Below, one piece after another: positions 56,201-64,000 of a stretch of 64,000 nt of DNA (position 1 is its first letter; each line of letters starts with the position of its first letter). This stretch comes from Latrodectus hesperus. Taxonomy: Eukaryota; Arthropoda; Arachnida; Araneae; Theridiidae. The DNA lies in the NCBI GenBank assembly GCA_037975125.1, contig CM075853.1, positions 32,876,613-32,940,612 on the forward strand. The letters run 5' to 3'. The notes under the pieces were generated by a model that did no database searches, was not told the origin of the DNA, and saw nothing but the letters and a program-made list of their open reading frames with translations. Both the position numbers and the translations under genes were made by a program.

Positions 56201-59200
56201 AATTTAGCAGATTTAAAATCATTTTATATGAGGCATGAGTTGAAATATATAATATAGATATCTGTATATAACTTTTATTTTTATATAAATTGAAGTCTAA
56301 AAAGTAAGCTTTTGATGCAGTTAAAAAGATTTTTTTTCATTTATTTATTTCCAATGGTCAGCCAATTACAGAAAACCGTAAGGTTACAATAATGTAACAA
56401 CAGAACTCAGAGCAAAAGACCAAAGGTAATGACTTCTGTCTTTTGTTCGGAGTCCTGTTCTTAGTGTAACCTTATAGTCCTCTGTAATTGCCTAGCCATC
56501 AAAATGGGATAAAAAAAGAAAATTTTAGCTGCATCAAAACCATATTCTTTAAAGTCAAAAAGTGAAACATGTAACTAAGCTTTTAATTTATTTGAAAGAT
56601 AAACGTTTATTTTTAATAATTAATATATTTGATAAGTAAAATAAGTTGCTTATACACCTAAATTTTCAATGTTGTTGAGTCTTATTAATATGAAATTGCT
56701 TTGTGCAAAATACAATTAAACATGATAAAGAATAATTAAGTAATTTAATTAATTAATAATATAATATCTGATTTACATTATATAATTTGTTTTTATATAT
56801 AATGTTCTATGTAATATATGTTCAAATATATACATAATATTTTAACTTTATTATTATGAATTCCTACTACATTCTTAAATTGTCAATAATTTGTTAATAA
56901 GTGCTTTTAACTTCATTATGTTTTCAAAGTATTTAGTTTTTTTAGTTTTCTTTTTTATTAACTTATTTTGTAGCTCACAGCAAAGATCCAATTGCTCGAA
57001 AACAAAGGCTTCGAAGAAAAAAAGATGATGAAGTTGATAGTGATCAAGCTAAAGTATTAAAAGGCATGAGTGACTTAGCAAAAGATAAAAATAAAGATTT
57101 TACTTTAGATGATAAAAATGTGTCTCTTAAGTAAGAAATTCTTTGACTCTATTACAGTTTCTTTTCAGATAATTTTTATTAAAGAGATTAAATGCTTTTA
57201 TTATGTATTAAACATTTTGCAATTTGCTGAAATTGCTTCATTAAAGCCAGAGTGTAAGAATTAAACTCATTATACATTTTTACATACATTTATTTGCTTG
57301 GAAATCCTTAATCAATTTTCAATTGATCCATGTTTCATTTTCTTTATGAAAAAATTTGTTACAGTTTAACTCATTAAATTTTGTGTAGAATATCATCTTA
57401 TTTTTTAAATGTTTTTATAAACCTTCAAATCCAAAACATTAATTGAAAAATTAAAGTTATTTAAATAATTATTAAGTTGAGATAAATTTTAGCTGTTAAA
57501 GACATTAGTTTAAAACTGTCATTTTTAAAAAAATTGTATGATATATTGTAATTTTATGAAATCTTTTTAGAAAAATTATTTTGCATATCATATTATAAAT
57601 ATTCCGTGCTTTGGCCTTTATTTGTGTAAAGAGTGTTAATGTAGTATCTTTAATCATTTTTAGGCCTAAACGTTGGGATGAAGCTTTAGAAAAACCACCC
57701 TTAGATTACAGTGACTTTTTTGATGATGAAGTTGGTCATATACCAGGTAAAGCTTGAATTTTGTTATTTTTTATAATATAAATAAATTCTTAAAATAATA
57801 GTCTGCTTTTAAACAAACTAAATACCATTTTTTGATGAAACATTTTGTGAAAAACAATAAATTTATTTATGAAACATTCCCTTAGAGCTTGCACATTCAT
57901 TTACAGCTGCATATTTTTATCATCAGTTAAGCAAAAATGGTTACCAATTTGATAAGAATTGTTTACCAATCTGGCAAATAAATTGTCATCCTGCTCTGGC
58001 TATTTATCAGTATTTCCTGTGCTCAAAATAAGTATTTCCTGTGCTTTCTGAGATATTTTTAGTTGTTCAGAATGTATTTTAAATCTTAATTTCCAATCAA
58101 ATCAGCTCTTTGCCACATATGATTGAAGTTGTTAACCAAATCCAACAGGAAATGTGGTATTCAACAAGTTGCTCTAAATATTAAATAATTAAAGAAATAT
58201 TTGTTTTCAAAATTTCTTATCTAGTTTGGATAATGTAACACTCCATGATGAATAAGTTGCTTTTCTAAAGAGAAGAAATAAGTTTAATTACATCTCTTAT
58301 TTTGCTGGAAAATGGCAAGCTTTATGATTAACTTAAAAATCCATTCAGTATATCTGTAACTCAGTACCATGAAAAAATTATAATGAGGTAAAAATAAAAA
58401 TATTCGTTTTATCTTACTGTATAATAGATAGCAAAATTTCCATTTGAAATATTTTGCTTCGTTGCTATATCTCTAAAAAATATTTGAACTTATTTATGCT
58501 TTTCAAATTTTTATCAAATGATTGTGCACTATATATTAATAAAACTTAATTACGAATAAAAATCTTGCCATAAATAAATGCTAAAACATTATTTTTTCTT
58601 GTATTTTTATTTCTTTGTTTATCAAGGGATTTTTTCCAAGCAAATTCATTTTTGTTCATTTTCTTTTTTATTTAGTTAATCTCTGAACTTATTTCATTCA
58701 TTCATATTCTCTCATATTCTTCATTCATATTCTGAACTCATTCATATTTTCATAAATTTTTGTTTGTCTAAGTTTTGAAATTCACTTGTTAGATTAATTT
58801 TTTTGTGAGAAAATATTACAGAAATTTTAATAATTTTATTTGTGCTTTACTTTTATCATCTTTAAATATGGGTAAATAAATTAATACCATTTTTTGTTAT
58901 ATATTTTTTACATTAGTTAAGAAGAAATAAGGGACTTTTGAATATAAGATGGTTTCAAAGTATGTTGCTTATTCATTTGATACTTAAGTATTCAACATGT
59001 TTTTATTTTGTCATGTTTGTTAGTCAATGTGACTTACTCATTTTCACATATTCTCTATAGTTTGTCAATTGGAAAACATTGAGGCTTTGCATAAACTTTT
59101 TTTCATTTTTTAATTGTAACTTTTAGAATTCAAATAATAAATTGAAAATTGTTACCATTGACACCAAACATAAAATATTAATAAATAATTCATTTTATTT

Positions 59201-62200
59201 ATATATTCTATTTGATTCCTGAGAATATGTTTTTGAAAAATCACTGTCATTTATATTTCTTGTTAATACTATAAAGAATCATATTTTAGATATGAAGTTT
59301 AAAGTTTTATTGTAAGTGCCACAATTTTAAGCAAAATGATAGACATACAATCAAATTTAAAAAGTTATATTTCAGTAAAATATTTTCGTTCGCTTTATTT
59401 TTAATATTTAGGATTATTAAAGTCAGAGAAAGACAATTTTATTTACGATTTTTGCTTTAAAAATTTAAAGTATTTGAGGTCCTTTCATTTTAATATTATT
59501 CTTAGCACTTCACCAAAAATTATTGTATTTTATTTTTAAAACATTTTATAACTCAACATATAAAAACACTATTATATTGAAACAAAATAGATTAATTAGA
59601 ATGCAAAAGTAAATAATTATTTTTATATATTTCATAGTTATAAAAGTTAAATGCCCTTATATAAAAGGCATACTTTTTATACTTATCAAAAAGTTTTTTT
59701 AAATCAATTTTTATGTATATAAATATTTAGGAAAGAATTAACAAACTTGTAGCAGATTCAGCCTTTTTTAAAACTACTATTAAACTTGTAGAGGTAATTA
59801 TTGATTAAAAAATTTTAAGCATTAAATAATGAAGCTAGAGTTAAATTATGAAAGATATACTTTTATTAGTTAATTATAAAAGATCTACTTATGAGATTGA
59901 ATGCTTGAGAAAATTGTGAGGTATTAATAAAATTTGTTCATTTCCTTAGCCATTGTTTATTTAAAATTACAATAAAATATTTTACATTTTTAATTTTATA
60001 ATTTTACTCCAGTTGATTTAAAATAACATGAAAAGCATACCTGTGTATGTTTATTTGTCTTAGCACTCAAATTACCAAATGTAAACTTATGTAAAGTAAA
60101 ATTGTGAGTTTTCTAACAAATCTTATATGTAAGCTTTTTTATTTTGAGTTCATAAATATCACATGTTCATTTTCATTTCATTTATTGTTTAGGATTGTCT
60201 TGTTGGGAAATCGAAAACTTTGTTCCTAATCAGATAGACGAAGGTATTTATGGAAGTCATTATTTCACAACATATTTTTTAAATATAATATTATTACTTG
60301 TTTGATATTTTGGTTTATCTTTATAGCATTAATTGGTAAGTTCTATGAAGGAGACTGTTACATTATCTTGAAAACTTTTCTGGATGATAATCAAAGTTTA
60401 GATTGGCAAATATTTTATTGGATTGGATCACAAGCAACTGTAAGTATTAGATAATATTAAGCAATCTGATTAATTTTATTTTATGTTAATGTAATAAAAG
60501 TAATGTGATATTTTTACATTATTGTAGTTAGATAAAAAAGCTTGTGCTGCTATTCATGCTGTCAATTTGAGAAATTTCTTGGGAGCCCAGTGCCGTACTA
60601 TACGAGAGGAACAGGGAGATGAAAGTGATGAATTTTTAGATTTATTTGGTTCTGAAATAGTTTACATTGAAGGTGGAAGAACAGCTAGTGGATTTTTCAC
60701 CATTGAAGAAGTGGTATGTTTATAAAATTTTTGGGTCCTATTTAAATGAAGCTTTTAAGAACATACCTCATTTTAGCTTATTGTGCCTTATAATTCTTTA
60801 TAATGTATTCTTTAGAGTGGCTGAATTCATGAGCAGTGAGAGATGAATTCTATGTTTCTAATTTCTAAATGCATATCTATTCAGATTATTTCAAATAAAA
60901 AATATAGCTTTTAAAGTGTTAGGTGGGATAAAATTATTTCTTGATTAAAATTTTTTATATTTTCAAACTAAATTTCATTTTGCTTTACAATCTTTTATTT
61001 TCAAAAATTGTTTTATGACATTGAAAGTTTTTAAAATTGCTAGCATTTATTCTTATTCTTACTTCTGTATAATTCTTTATTTCCAATAAATTGTAATATT
61101 GCTAATATCTCTGTTTTTGTAGTTCAGTATAAAATATACTGTTTTATTTTAATAATATCCATTTGACTTTTTATCATATTAAGTTGAATTTAAGATACAA
61201 TATTTTTCATTTAGAAATTAATAGTATTAATATTTAATTTAAAATTTTCTGCATATACTATAGAAAAGAACAAGAAGTCCAGAATGTTTTTATTTTCTAA
61301 AAATAGAAATATATAACAACAAAAGTAATATTCCTATTATATAATATAAATCAAAGTGATGAATTATTTTTTCTTTAGTGTTTATTTAAAAGTTTAGCTA
61401 AACATTTTTTTTAATTTTTACTTTTGCAGCATAACTTACATAAGATATAAACTGTTGTTTAATTAAAATTAGTTCAGTTTTTACTTACCCACAGACAGTT
61501 AGTTCTTGCTTTACTTTTTGTTTCAAGATAAATAAATTTATAATTTAAAAAATTATATTATATTCATATTTCTGTATGAATTGATTCGCCTTGCTTTAAA
61601 TTATTTTTTGCATGTTGTGAATTTTTTTGTACTCAAAATGGGATTTTTTTTGATATTTTGCAGCAAGTTTTTAAACATTGTTATTTTAAACATACTATTC
61701 ATTTAAATAAATATTATTTCAAATTTATAACTCATTTACTTTTTAAAATTTGTGTTATAAACTAATAAAATTTATGATACATGTTGGCAAAATTGTTATT
61801 CCAATTTATAATTGATATTCAATTTTTGTTACTGTTAATGTTATTATTTAGAAAAGTCACAGCAGTAAATTATGAGATTCATCTTTCTAATTTATTTTTC
61901 ATCTGTAATTTCATAAATATATTAAAAAGTGTCAAAGTTAAAATAATTACTTTAGTTGAATATCAAATTACATTACTGCATTTTTTAATTAGCTAACATC
62001 CAGTTTTACTGGAAAATGAAACCAGCTGTACCAAAGTAATTTTGTATTATTTTAGATGAAACTATTGATTCAAAAATTATTTTCAATTTTTCCAACTTTT
62101 ATTGATCATAAAATTTTTAGTGAATCGCAATATGACTTTTAGTACTTAAAATTTGTTATATTTAAACATGCAATTTCACTCAATGGTTTTAAGTGCAATT

Positions 62201-62887
62201 TTTTTTATCTTTTTGTAAACTATCATTTATAATTATAAAAATATAAAATCTATTTATATTTACCCCTATTTACATTACTTCTATTTTTCAGGAATATATA
62301 TCCAGATTATATAGACTAGAAACAAATAATAGGATTCTGCATATTGAATCAGTGAGTTTAATTTTGCCTTATTTTTTATGTTTCTTGTGATAAGTGAGCA
62401 ATATTTATTTCATTTCATAATTATGTTTTAGTTTCCTGTTTCCTATGATACATTGGATCCTCGATATGTATTTCTCCTCGATGCTGGTAAAAAAATTTAT
62501 ATTTGGTATGGAAAAAAATCAAAAAACACTGTCCAGTCAAAAGCAAGGTAGTAGTTACTTCCATAATGTTACTTGCCTTAAATTTTAAAAATATTAAGAT
62601 TATGTTAAACAAAATGAACTATTTCTGTGGTATCAAAAATATTTATTTAAAATATATTTGTTTCAGGCTTTTAGCAGAGAAAATGAACAAAAATGAAAGA
62701 AAAAATTTGTCTGAAATATTTACATTCACTCAGGGCCAAGAGACTCCTGAATTTTTAAAATGTTTGGGCATTGAAAACTACACATCACTTGATCCACCAA
62801 CAGAAAATTCTGATGATACCTTTACATTATTCCATCCTAAACTGTATCAAGTGGGTTTGGGTATGGGATATTTAGAATTACCTCAAG
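32221..62887 (+). CDS. FLII: Flightless-1 homologue, exons 1-19 (3' end outside window)
   Basis: Nineteen exons (listed separately) give about 748 codons, all with GT/AG borders and consistent phases. Residues about 1-425 are leucine-rich repeats ([47 protein letters not shown]...). A charged linker ([11 protein letters not shown]...[10 protein letters not shown]) follows, then gelsolin-like domain 1 (about 500-620: [47 protein letters not shown]) and most of domain 2 (about 630-748: [43 protein letters not shown]). The family binds actin through the gelsolin half, interacts with LRR-binding partners, and acts in muscle and cytoskeleton organisation and as a nuclear-receptor coactivator. The human protein is about 1270 residues, so some 60 per cent is here. 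The start is fixed by the conserved N terminus [12 protein letters not shown]. Confidence 0.97.
32284..34696 (+). other. FLII intron 1, proximal part
   Basis: A+T-rich intron sequence up to the nested LINE insertion. Short open frames here have no recognisable motif. The whole intron is 10,876 bp (32284-43159), of which about 7.9 kb is inserted LINE DNA. Confidence 0.8.
34697..34716. repeat. palindromic left target duplication of the RTE-like LINE
   Basis: 34695-34717 reads as 10-base arms AATGATGATT and AATCATCATT around GTG. A diverged version lies at 42581-42604 on the other side of the LINE, as expected for an old target-site duplication. Confidence 0.5.
34882..35607 (-). pseudogene. 3' part of RTE-like LINE RT, broken
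   Basis: A 236-codon frame (34882-35592) carries RT fingers/palm sequence with FADI at the catalytic box, where the family has (Y/F)ADD, so one catalytic Asp is lost. It continues with [22 protein letters not shown] and the conserved WVGHVIRM tail, then a stop at 34882. Readable similarity ([12 protein letters not shown], then WRSLAA) continues after the stop to about 34725. Confidence 0.75.
35608..35620. repeat. target-site duplication of LINE copy B, left
   Basis: ATCCCACTGTCTT, repeated exactly at 40322-40334. Confidence 0.92.
35704..39060 (-). CDS. LINE ORF2 (copy B), endonuclease partly deleted
   Basis: 1118 codons from ATG 39060 by analogy with copy A. RT ([12 protein letters not shown]) and RNase H ([23 protein letters not shown]) are intact, as is the C-terminal CRKCH finger. 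An in-frame loss of 91 residues joins ...TLISKNI directly to [12 protein letters not shown] at about 38456-38460. The lost part holds the SDH motif, whose His is catalytic in APE endonucleases, so target nicking should be abolished. QEPW of copy A reads QEHW here. RNA from this copy could still be used in trans, but not by its own full enzyme. Confidence 0.92.
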   Translation of the reverse strand: MGVKVVQANLHHSRSGTTNLSKKFLAGDIHLALIQEHWLVRGRISGLKGTKGKLIYCTNGNARTCILLHKNVEVLHLSEFILRDLTAVKVRLNIEGRDREIVFGSGYLPYEEKAPPDHSLHKLMNFCSNNNLQVVLGLDCNAHHVVWGSTDTNKRGEYLLEFILNYGLDILNVGNKPTFITSNRSEVIDITIATTLISKNIQCPWWNDSLAAERANVRKLFNKAKKNGEWENYKRALTIYNKLVRKGKINSWRKFCDEIDSISEGARLQKLLKRDEPILVGTLKDEEGNFAASGKGVMEIMTRTHFPGARDIYSNEGEHCIGSLQRVNSNQWTIAKNIINYNIVKWAIFAFKPLKCPGPDGVMPIMIQKAEKVVIPMLTRIYRTSLALGYIPKTWQKTRIVFIPKPGKDTYDQAKSYRPISLSSFFLKIMEKIIDRHIRDYLGRNSPLHALQFAYQPGKSTETALHQLVSKIEATLDQKDIALATFLDIQGAFDNTSHPSILNALRGAGINQTLCTWIEALISDRYIQMNIFGESFEKKTTRGCPQGGVLSPLLWNLVVNSLIKHLNDKGYYTQGYADDIVILILGKDFDITCHLMQDALSYVGQWCMDRDLMVNPQKTYLVPFTRKKKRKGFFIPRLFDVEINVASEVKYLGIYLDQKLTWNKHIDDRINRAKKSIVICRRMLGKNWGLHPKLMLSMYTAFVRPIFTYACVIWWHKVEQKTVIDRLRSLQRLACLCITGAISTTPTRALEVVLDLTPLDIFICSVARLNAYRMKLQNHWYDQPVAKGHKGITRKFQDPTFLMPSDIMEKTYMFDKTFDVVFPTREEWDNNMFETKTGDLIWYTDGSLKNSLSGLGVCGVSPRISLSVSLGRYASVFQAEVLAIIHCLQLNMKKGYYDKRILIFSDSQAALKALNSFEIKSKMILECRNLLTELATRNRVILVWVPGHKGIEGNERADELAKQGSSFVPIGPEPFCGINLKTAKTNVRRWEKRKMYEAWLKSPGQTHAKGMICRSSARISYEILRCSRQKIRLIVGFITGHYYFRKHLHKMGLFQQDPICRKCHMQEETAKHIIYECEALALPRLTSLGIIHTRELHLNSIKGLSDFINKVGDPSKWN
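39020..40009 (-). CDS. LINE ORF1 (copy B), DUF4780-like
   Basis: 329 codons from ATG 40009, the same start as in copy A; the frame is open 22 codons further upstream because a leader stop is lost in this copy. It differs from copy A by few residues (for example HPKKR for HPEKR). It overlaps ORF2 by 41 bases. Confidence 0.85.
   Translation of the reverse strand: MAEKTLKITNISAFAGETSEADLSEKDKGTQRQSNEGVAMKPSQEVEMTSKPSSSGESQEAISSMTDSLTRIKLKKRISGAQKKRLVKERKIAEGTWVEKPKATKGEKRPANRMNQGKVGKAAKREGPEGFTYRAALTAIKMAVLLEGHPKKRLTEKQAYDLELLLTRKIGRNEEGFAPTFLSCKLENGALIINCADLESSKWLEQNVNDISPWQEHKLLVGEARKLVRTTKIIAKLPKICNELEPKELLRKIEAQNGGVTPLEWNVLNIKNDPSGRTIVLSVPELDAATLRVRGYRFHIGLHHVQAKVLDKPAPADGGEGSSSQPPPQ
40010..40321 (-). 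promoter_or_regulatory. 5' UTR of LINE copy B
   Basis: The same leader as copy A with several changes, including CCCCCTGGTTTTAGG for CCCCTGGTACCAGG at the extreme 5' end. Confidence 0.5.
40322..40334. repeat. target-site duplication of LINE copy B, right
   Basis: ATCCCACTGTCTT, identical to 35608-35620. Confidence 0.92.
40335..42334 (-). pseudogene. 5' part of RTE-like LINE ORF, broken
   Basis: Read from about 42334 downward: APE endonuclease N terminus, [16 protein letters not shown] (near 42010), [12 protein letters not shown] with DSDYYLV (41600-41720), then RT sequence with [12 protein letters not shown] (near 40880) and a [16 protein letters not shown] block (near 40600). Frames are broken by numerous stops. 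The usual DSDH of the endonuclease reads DSDY, an additional inactivating change. Confidence 0.75.
42605..43159 (+). other. FLII intron 1, distal part
   Basis: A+T-rich intron DNA ending in the acceptor TACTTTAG at 43159; nothing else recognised. Confidence 0.8.
43160..43270 (+). CDS. FLII: FLII exon 2
   Basis: Codons 22-58, [20 protein letters not shown]...; first leucine-rich repeats. Donor GTGAGT, phase 0. Confidence 0.95.
43271..44306 (+). other. FLII intron 2
   Basis: A+T-rich; contains a very degraded SINE at about 43885-44090. Confidence 0.85.
43885..44090 (+). repeat. very degraded tRNA-derived SINE
   Basis: A weak B box (GATTCAATTC), then TTGGAT...TAGTTCAGAATCCA, follows the order of blocks in the SINE at 6757-6930. 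Similarity is low throughout, so the call is tentative. Confidence 0.35.
44307..44459 (+). CDS. FLII: FLII exon 3
   Basis: Codons 59-109, [20 protein letters not shown]..., with [16 protein letters not shown]; leucine-rich repeats. Phase 0 at both ends. Confidence 0.95.
44540..44625 (+). CDS. FLII: FLII exon 4
   Basis: Codons 110-138, [20 protein letters not shown] and on. Intron 3 is only 80 bp. Donor GTAAGT, phase 2. Confidence 0.95.
44626..47043 (+). other. FLII intron 4
   Basis: 2.4 kb of A+T-rich intron; no gene or repeat recognised. Confidence 0.85.
47044..47120 (+). CDS. FLII: FLII exon 5
   Basis: Encodes [20 protein letters not shown]...; leucine-rich repeat. Donor GTAAGA, ends in phase 1. 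Confidence 0.95.
47236..47320 (+). CDS. FLII: FLII exon 6
   Basis: Encodes [20 protein letters not shown] and on. Donor GTGACA is weaker than the others; phase 2. Confidence 0.95.
47321..48048 (+). other. FLII intron 6
   Basis: A+T-rich intron; nothing recognised. Confidence 0.85.
48049..48152 (+). CDS. FLII: FLII exon 7
   Basis: Encodes [20 protein letters not shown]...; leucine-rich repeat, ends in phase 1. Confidence 0.95.
48412..48531 (+). CDS. FLII: FLII exon 8
   Basis: Encodes [20 protein letters not shown] and [20 protein letters not shown]; phase 1 at both ends. Donor GTAAGT. Confidence 0.95.
48532..49729 (+). other. FLII intron 8
   Basis: 1.2 kb of A+T-rich intron; nothing recognised. 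Confidence 0.85.
49730..49788 (+). CDS. FLII: FLII exon 9
   Basis: Encodes [20 protein letters not shown]; one leucine-rich repeat; ends in phase 0. Confidence 0.95.
51215..51275 (+). repeat. SINE 3' tail fragment
   Basis: TCTAATTAGCCCTCATTTGC, then AAAAAATTACTATTGAGCAA, then CAAACAAACC match the 3' part of the 6757-6930 family. Confidence 0.6.
51600..51687. repeat. 88-bp hairpin with 24-bp perfect arms
   Basis: Arms at 51609-51632 and 51645-51668 are perfectly complementary, with a 12-base loop. A second outer pairing AACCATAATCT (51600-51610) and AGATTATGGTT (51677-51687) is offset by an 8-base bulge. In intron 9 it would fold in the pre-mRNA. Confidence 0.85.
51744..51901 (+). CDS. FLII: FLII exon 10
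   Basis: Encodes [20 protein letters not shown] and on through [20 protein letters not shown]; ends in phase 2. Donor GTAAGA. Confidence 0.96.
51902..54216 (+). other. FLII intron 10
   Basis: 2.3 kb. A less A+T-rich part at 53100-53800 contains a 12-bp inverted repeat (53269-53307) and a 73-codon minus-strand frame without recognisable motif; probably an old unidentified insertion. Confidence 0.75.
53269..53307. repeat. 12-bp inverted repeat
   Basis: AATAGACATTTG at 53269-53280 and its perfect complement CAAATGTCTATT at 53296-53307, with 15 bases between. Confidence 0.7.
54217..54458 (+). CDS. FLII: FLII exon 11
   Basis: Codons about 339-420: the last leucine-rich repeats ([20 protein letters not shown]), then LIMPPKP and [20 protein letters not shown], the conserved end of the LRR half. 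Donor GTTAAT is unusual at +3; ends in phase 1. Confidence 0.96.
54838..54990 (+). repeat. degraded tRNA-derived SINE
   Basis: B box GGGTTCGAATCTCACC, then TTGGGCTTGGATGTTTGAAA, CCCAGTCTAATTAGCACATG and CAAAAAATGACTGTGAAGC; same family as 6757-6930. The A box side is degraded. Confidence 0.7.
55755..55845 (+). repeat. possible SINE remnant
   Basis: TGATCCAATTAGTCCTC and a CAAACAAAAC end resemble the SINE tail. Weak. Confidence 0.3.
56293..56558. mobile_element. foldback MITE in FLII intron 11
   Basis: The two halves are inverted copies over more than 100 bp at roughly 75-80 per cent: TTTTGATGCAGTTAAAA (left) against TTTTGATGCAGCTAAAA (complement of right), and CAATTACAGA...AAGGTTACA...CAAAAGAC in both arms. 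Only about 20-30 bases remain as a loop near 56430. No coding frame. Superfamily and target duplication were not identified. Confidence 0.7.
56974..57130 (+). CDS. FLII: FLII exon 12
   Basis: The charged linker [20 protein letters not shown] and [13 protein letters not shown] between the two halves of the protein; ends in phase 2. Confidence 0.96.
57131..57663 (+). other. FLII intron 12
   Basis: A+T-rich intron; nothing recognised. Confidence 0.85.
57664..57746 (+). CDS. FLII: FLII exon 13
   Basis: Encodes [20 protein letters not shown] and on; leads into gelsolin-like domain 1; ends in phase 1. Confidence 0.96.
57747..60192 (+). other. FLII intron 13
   Basis: 2.4 kb of A+T-rich intron; nothing recognised. 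Confidence 0.85.
60193..60243 (+). CDS. FLII: FLII exon 14
   Basis: A 51-bp exon, [17 protein letters not shown], the first strand of gelsolin-like domain 1. Phase 1 at both ends. Confidence 0.95.
60327..60439 (+). CDS. FLII: FLII exon 15
   Basis: Encodes [20 protein letters not shown] and [12 protein letters not shown]; core of gelsolin-like domain 1. Intron 14 is 83 bp. Confidence 0.96.
60528..60713 (+). CDS. FLII: FLII exon 16
   Basis: Encodes [20 protein letters not shown] and [16 protein letters not shown], then [11 protein letters not shown]; end of gelsolin-like domain 1. Phase 0 at both ends. Confidence 0.96.
60714..62291 (+). other. FLII intron 16
   Basis: 1.6 kb of A+T-rich intron; nothing recognised. 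Confidence 0.85.
62292..62351 (+). CDS. FLII: FLII exon 17
   Basis: A 60-bp exon, [20 protein letters not shown], phase 0; start of gelsolin-like domain 2. Confidence 0.95.
62432..62547 (+). CDS. FLII: FLII exon 18
   Basis: Encodes [20 protein letters not shown] and [11 protein letters not shown]; donor GTAGTA is weak; ends in phase 2. Confidence 0.95.
62667..62887 (+). CDS. FLII: FLII exon 19 (last in window)
   Basis: Encodes [18 protein letters not shown]..., ending [14 protein letters not shown] in phase 1. The family continues with three to four more gelsolin-like domains that lie beyond 64000. Confidence 0.96.
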
Positions 62888-64000
62888 GTAAATAAATTTT
62901 AACAGTACTTATGAAATGTCATTAATAATATTAAAATTTTATTAATGCATATATTTTAATATTTTTATATTATATAATACTTAATTTAATTTATTAAAAT
63001 ATTATTAATGTATAATATATATGTTCTAATAAATTAGGACATGTATTCTTATACTGGATTTTTCTTCCTAATAGCGGATTTTCCTGTATATAATCGTCAT
63101 CAGCGCATTATCCACAAGTCTTTTTTTTTTAAATAAGTTAAGGAAAAAATGTCGCATAATTTTTCTCATTTTTCTGTAAATATTTGAAAATATATACTCT
63201 GCTGATATTGTGATGCCAGATCAAATAAAAATTACACAGTATGATTAAAAATATAATAAATTGTACAAAAATGTTTATTATAGAAAAAATGTTTATTATA
63301 GAAAAAGATCTGTTTGGATCCACATCAATGCAAAGTGCAACATCGATTAAGATTTGAGAAGATCCTAGTAAAACTTATCAATTTATAGTTTTTAATAACT
63401 TTTAAAATGAGGTTAGACATATTTTAAAAATAAAATGTATTTGTTATGTTAGTAATTAAACGAAAGAAGTGGATTATTTTCAAAATGCATATTATATACA
63501 TTTTTTCTTTTGCGTAGTACATGCTTTGTTTTTAACCTTACATTAACACGTTTGTCACCAATTTTTTATTTGCCTTCTTTATTACTTTTTGTTTAAAATT
63601 TGCTGTGTAACTTAAACATTTTTGCTTCCACATGACAATACATGAATTTGAATTTTCCAAAGCAAGGTGTGTCAGGTTAAGACAGCTGTTGAAATGACAT
63701 TAGCCATTTGCAACTGTAATATTGTTTCAAGAAGCTGAATTAGTTCTTGAACACAATTAAACAATGCTGATTATAGTTCAAATAAGTGCACCAGGTTGTG
63801 ATGCCATCTGTTATTTATTTTATAAAACATGAACGGCATTTCTTTCAAAATTTTATTGTAAGCTTTTCTGATGGATAATACTTTTTTGTTAAATTATTTG
63901 TGCTGCCATATAATTTGCACAGTGAAATTCAAAAAATTTTAACACATAATACGTGGATTATATACAGGAAAACAAGTAATTTCATCTCAATTGGTTTGTA
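62888..64000 (+). other. FLII intron 19, incomplete
   Basis: Intron sequence running off the window. It holds a tandem pair of ATGTTTATTATAGAAAA at about 63270-63306; no exon with FLII similarity was found. Confidence 0.75.

Larger units (their letters stand above)
54459..56973 (+). other. FLII intron 11
   Basis: 2.5 kb with a SINE fragment at 54838-54990, a possible second at 55755-55845 and a foldback MITE at 56293-56558. Confidence 0.8.

Noticed and set aside
62421..62612. 63-codon minus-strand frame
   Set aside because: Antisense of FLII exon 18.

Overview
The window looks like a piece of an arthropod nuclear genome, most likely a chelicerate and probably a spider. The DNA is very A+T-rich, the one large host gene has many short exons in A+T-rich introns, and the gag, pol and LINE proteins have the style of families common in spider genomes. 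The arthropod call is firm; 'spider' is inference, since no search could be run.

Host genes. A short intronless gene for a PWWP-domain protein lies at 1209-1715 (+). The main gene is the arthropod orthologue of Flightless-1 (FLII): its ATG is at 32221 and 19 exons can be followed on the + strand to 62887, giving about 748 codons with every splice phase consistent. These cover the whole leucine-rich-repeat half and roughly the first two gelsolin-like domains; the rest lies beyond the right edge. A possible small exon of another gene sits at 621-679 (-).

Mobile DNA fills most of 5-43 kb. From left to right: SINE fragments and an inverted-repeat element (about 5.2-6.2 kb); a tRNA-derived SINE (6.76 kb); a decayed gag gene (7.3-8.75 kb) carrying a 61-bp LINE tail and a complete tRNA-derived SINE, each with target-site duplications; a piggyBac-type MITE (10.3-10.8 kb); a Ty3/Gypsy element with two LTRs, a 4-bp duplication and a broken pol (11450-16882); a SINE (17163-17423); an apparently intact LINE with two overlapping ORFs (17905-22885, 13-bp duplication); a second Ty3/Gypsy element with nearly identical LTRs whose protease, RT and most of RNase H are missing, so that gag is fused to integrase (23478-27572); and a Tigger/pogo-type DNA transposon relic (29.9-31.4 kb).

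Intron 1 of FLII is swollen to 10.9 kb by a nested insertion: a decayed RTE-like LINE (about 34717-42580) was split by a second copy of the LINE seen at 17.9 kb (35621-40321). That second copy lost exactly 273 bp in frame, including the endonuclease SDH motif. Smaller SINE remnants, hairpins and a foldback MITE lie in later introns.

No CRISPR arrays, rRNA genes or intact tRNA genes were seen. The most notable items are the gag-integrase fusion element, the endonuclease-deleted LINE sister copy, the 61-bp LINE tail that marks the 3' end of the family, and a patchwork duplication inside the Tigger relic.
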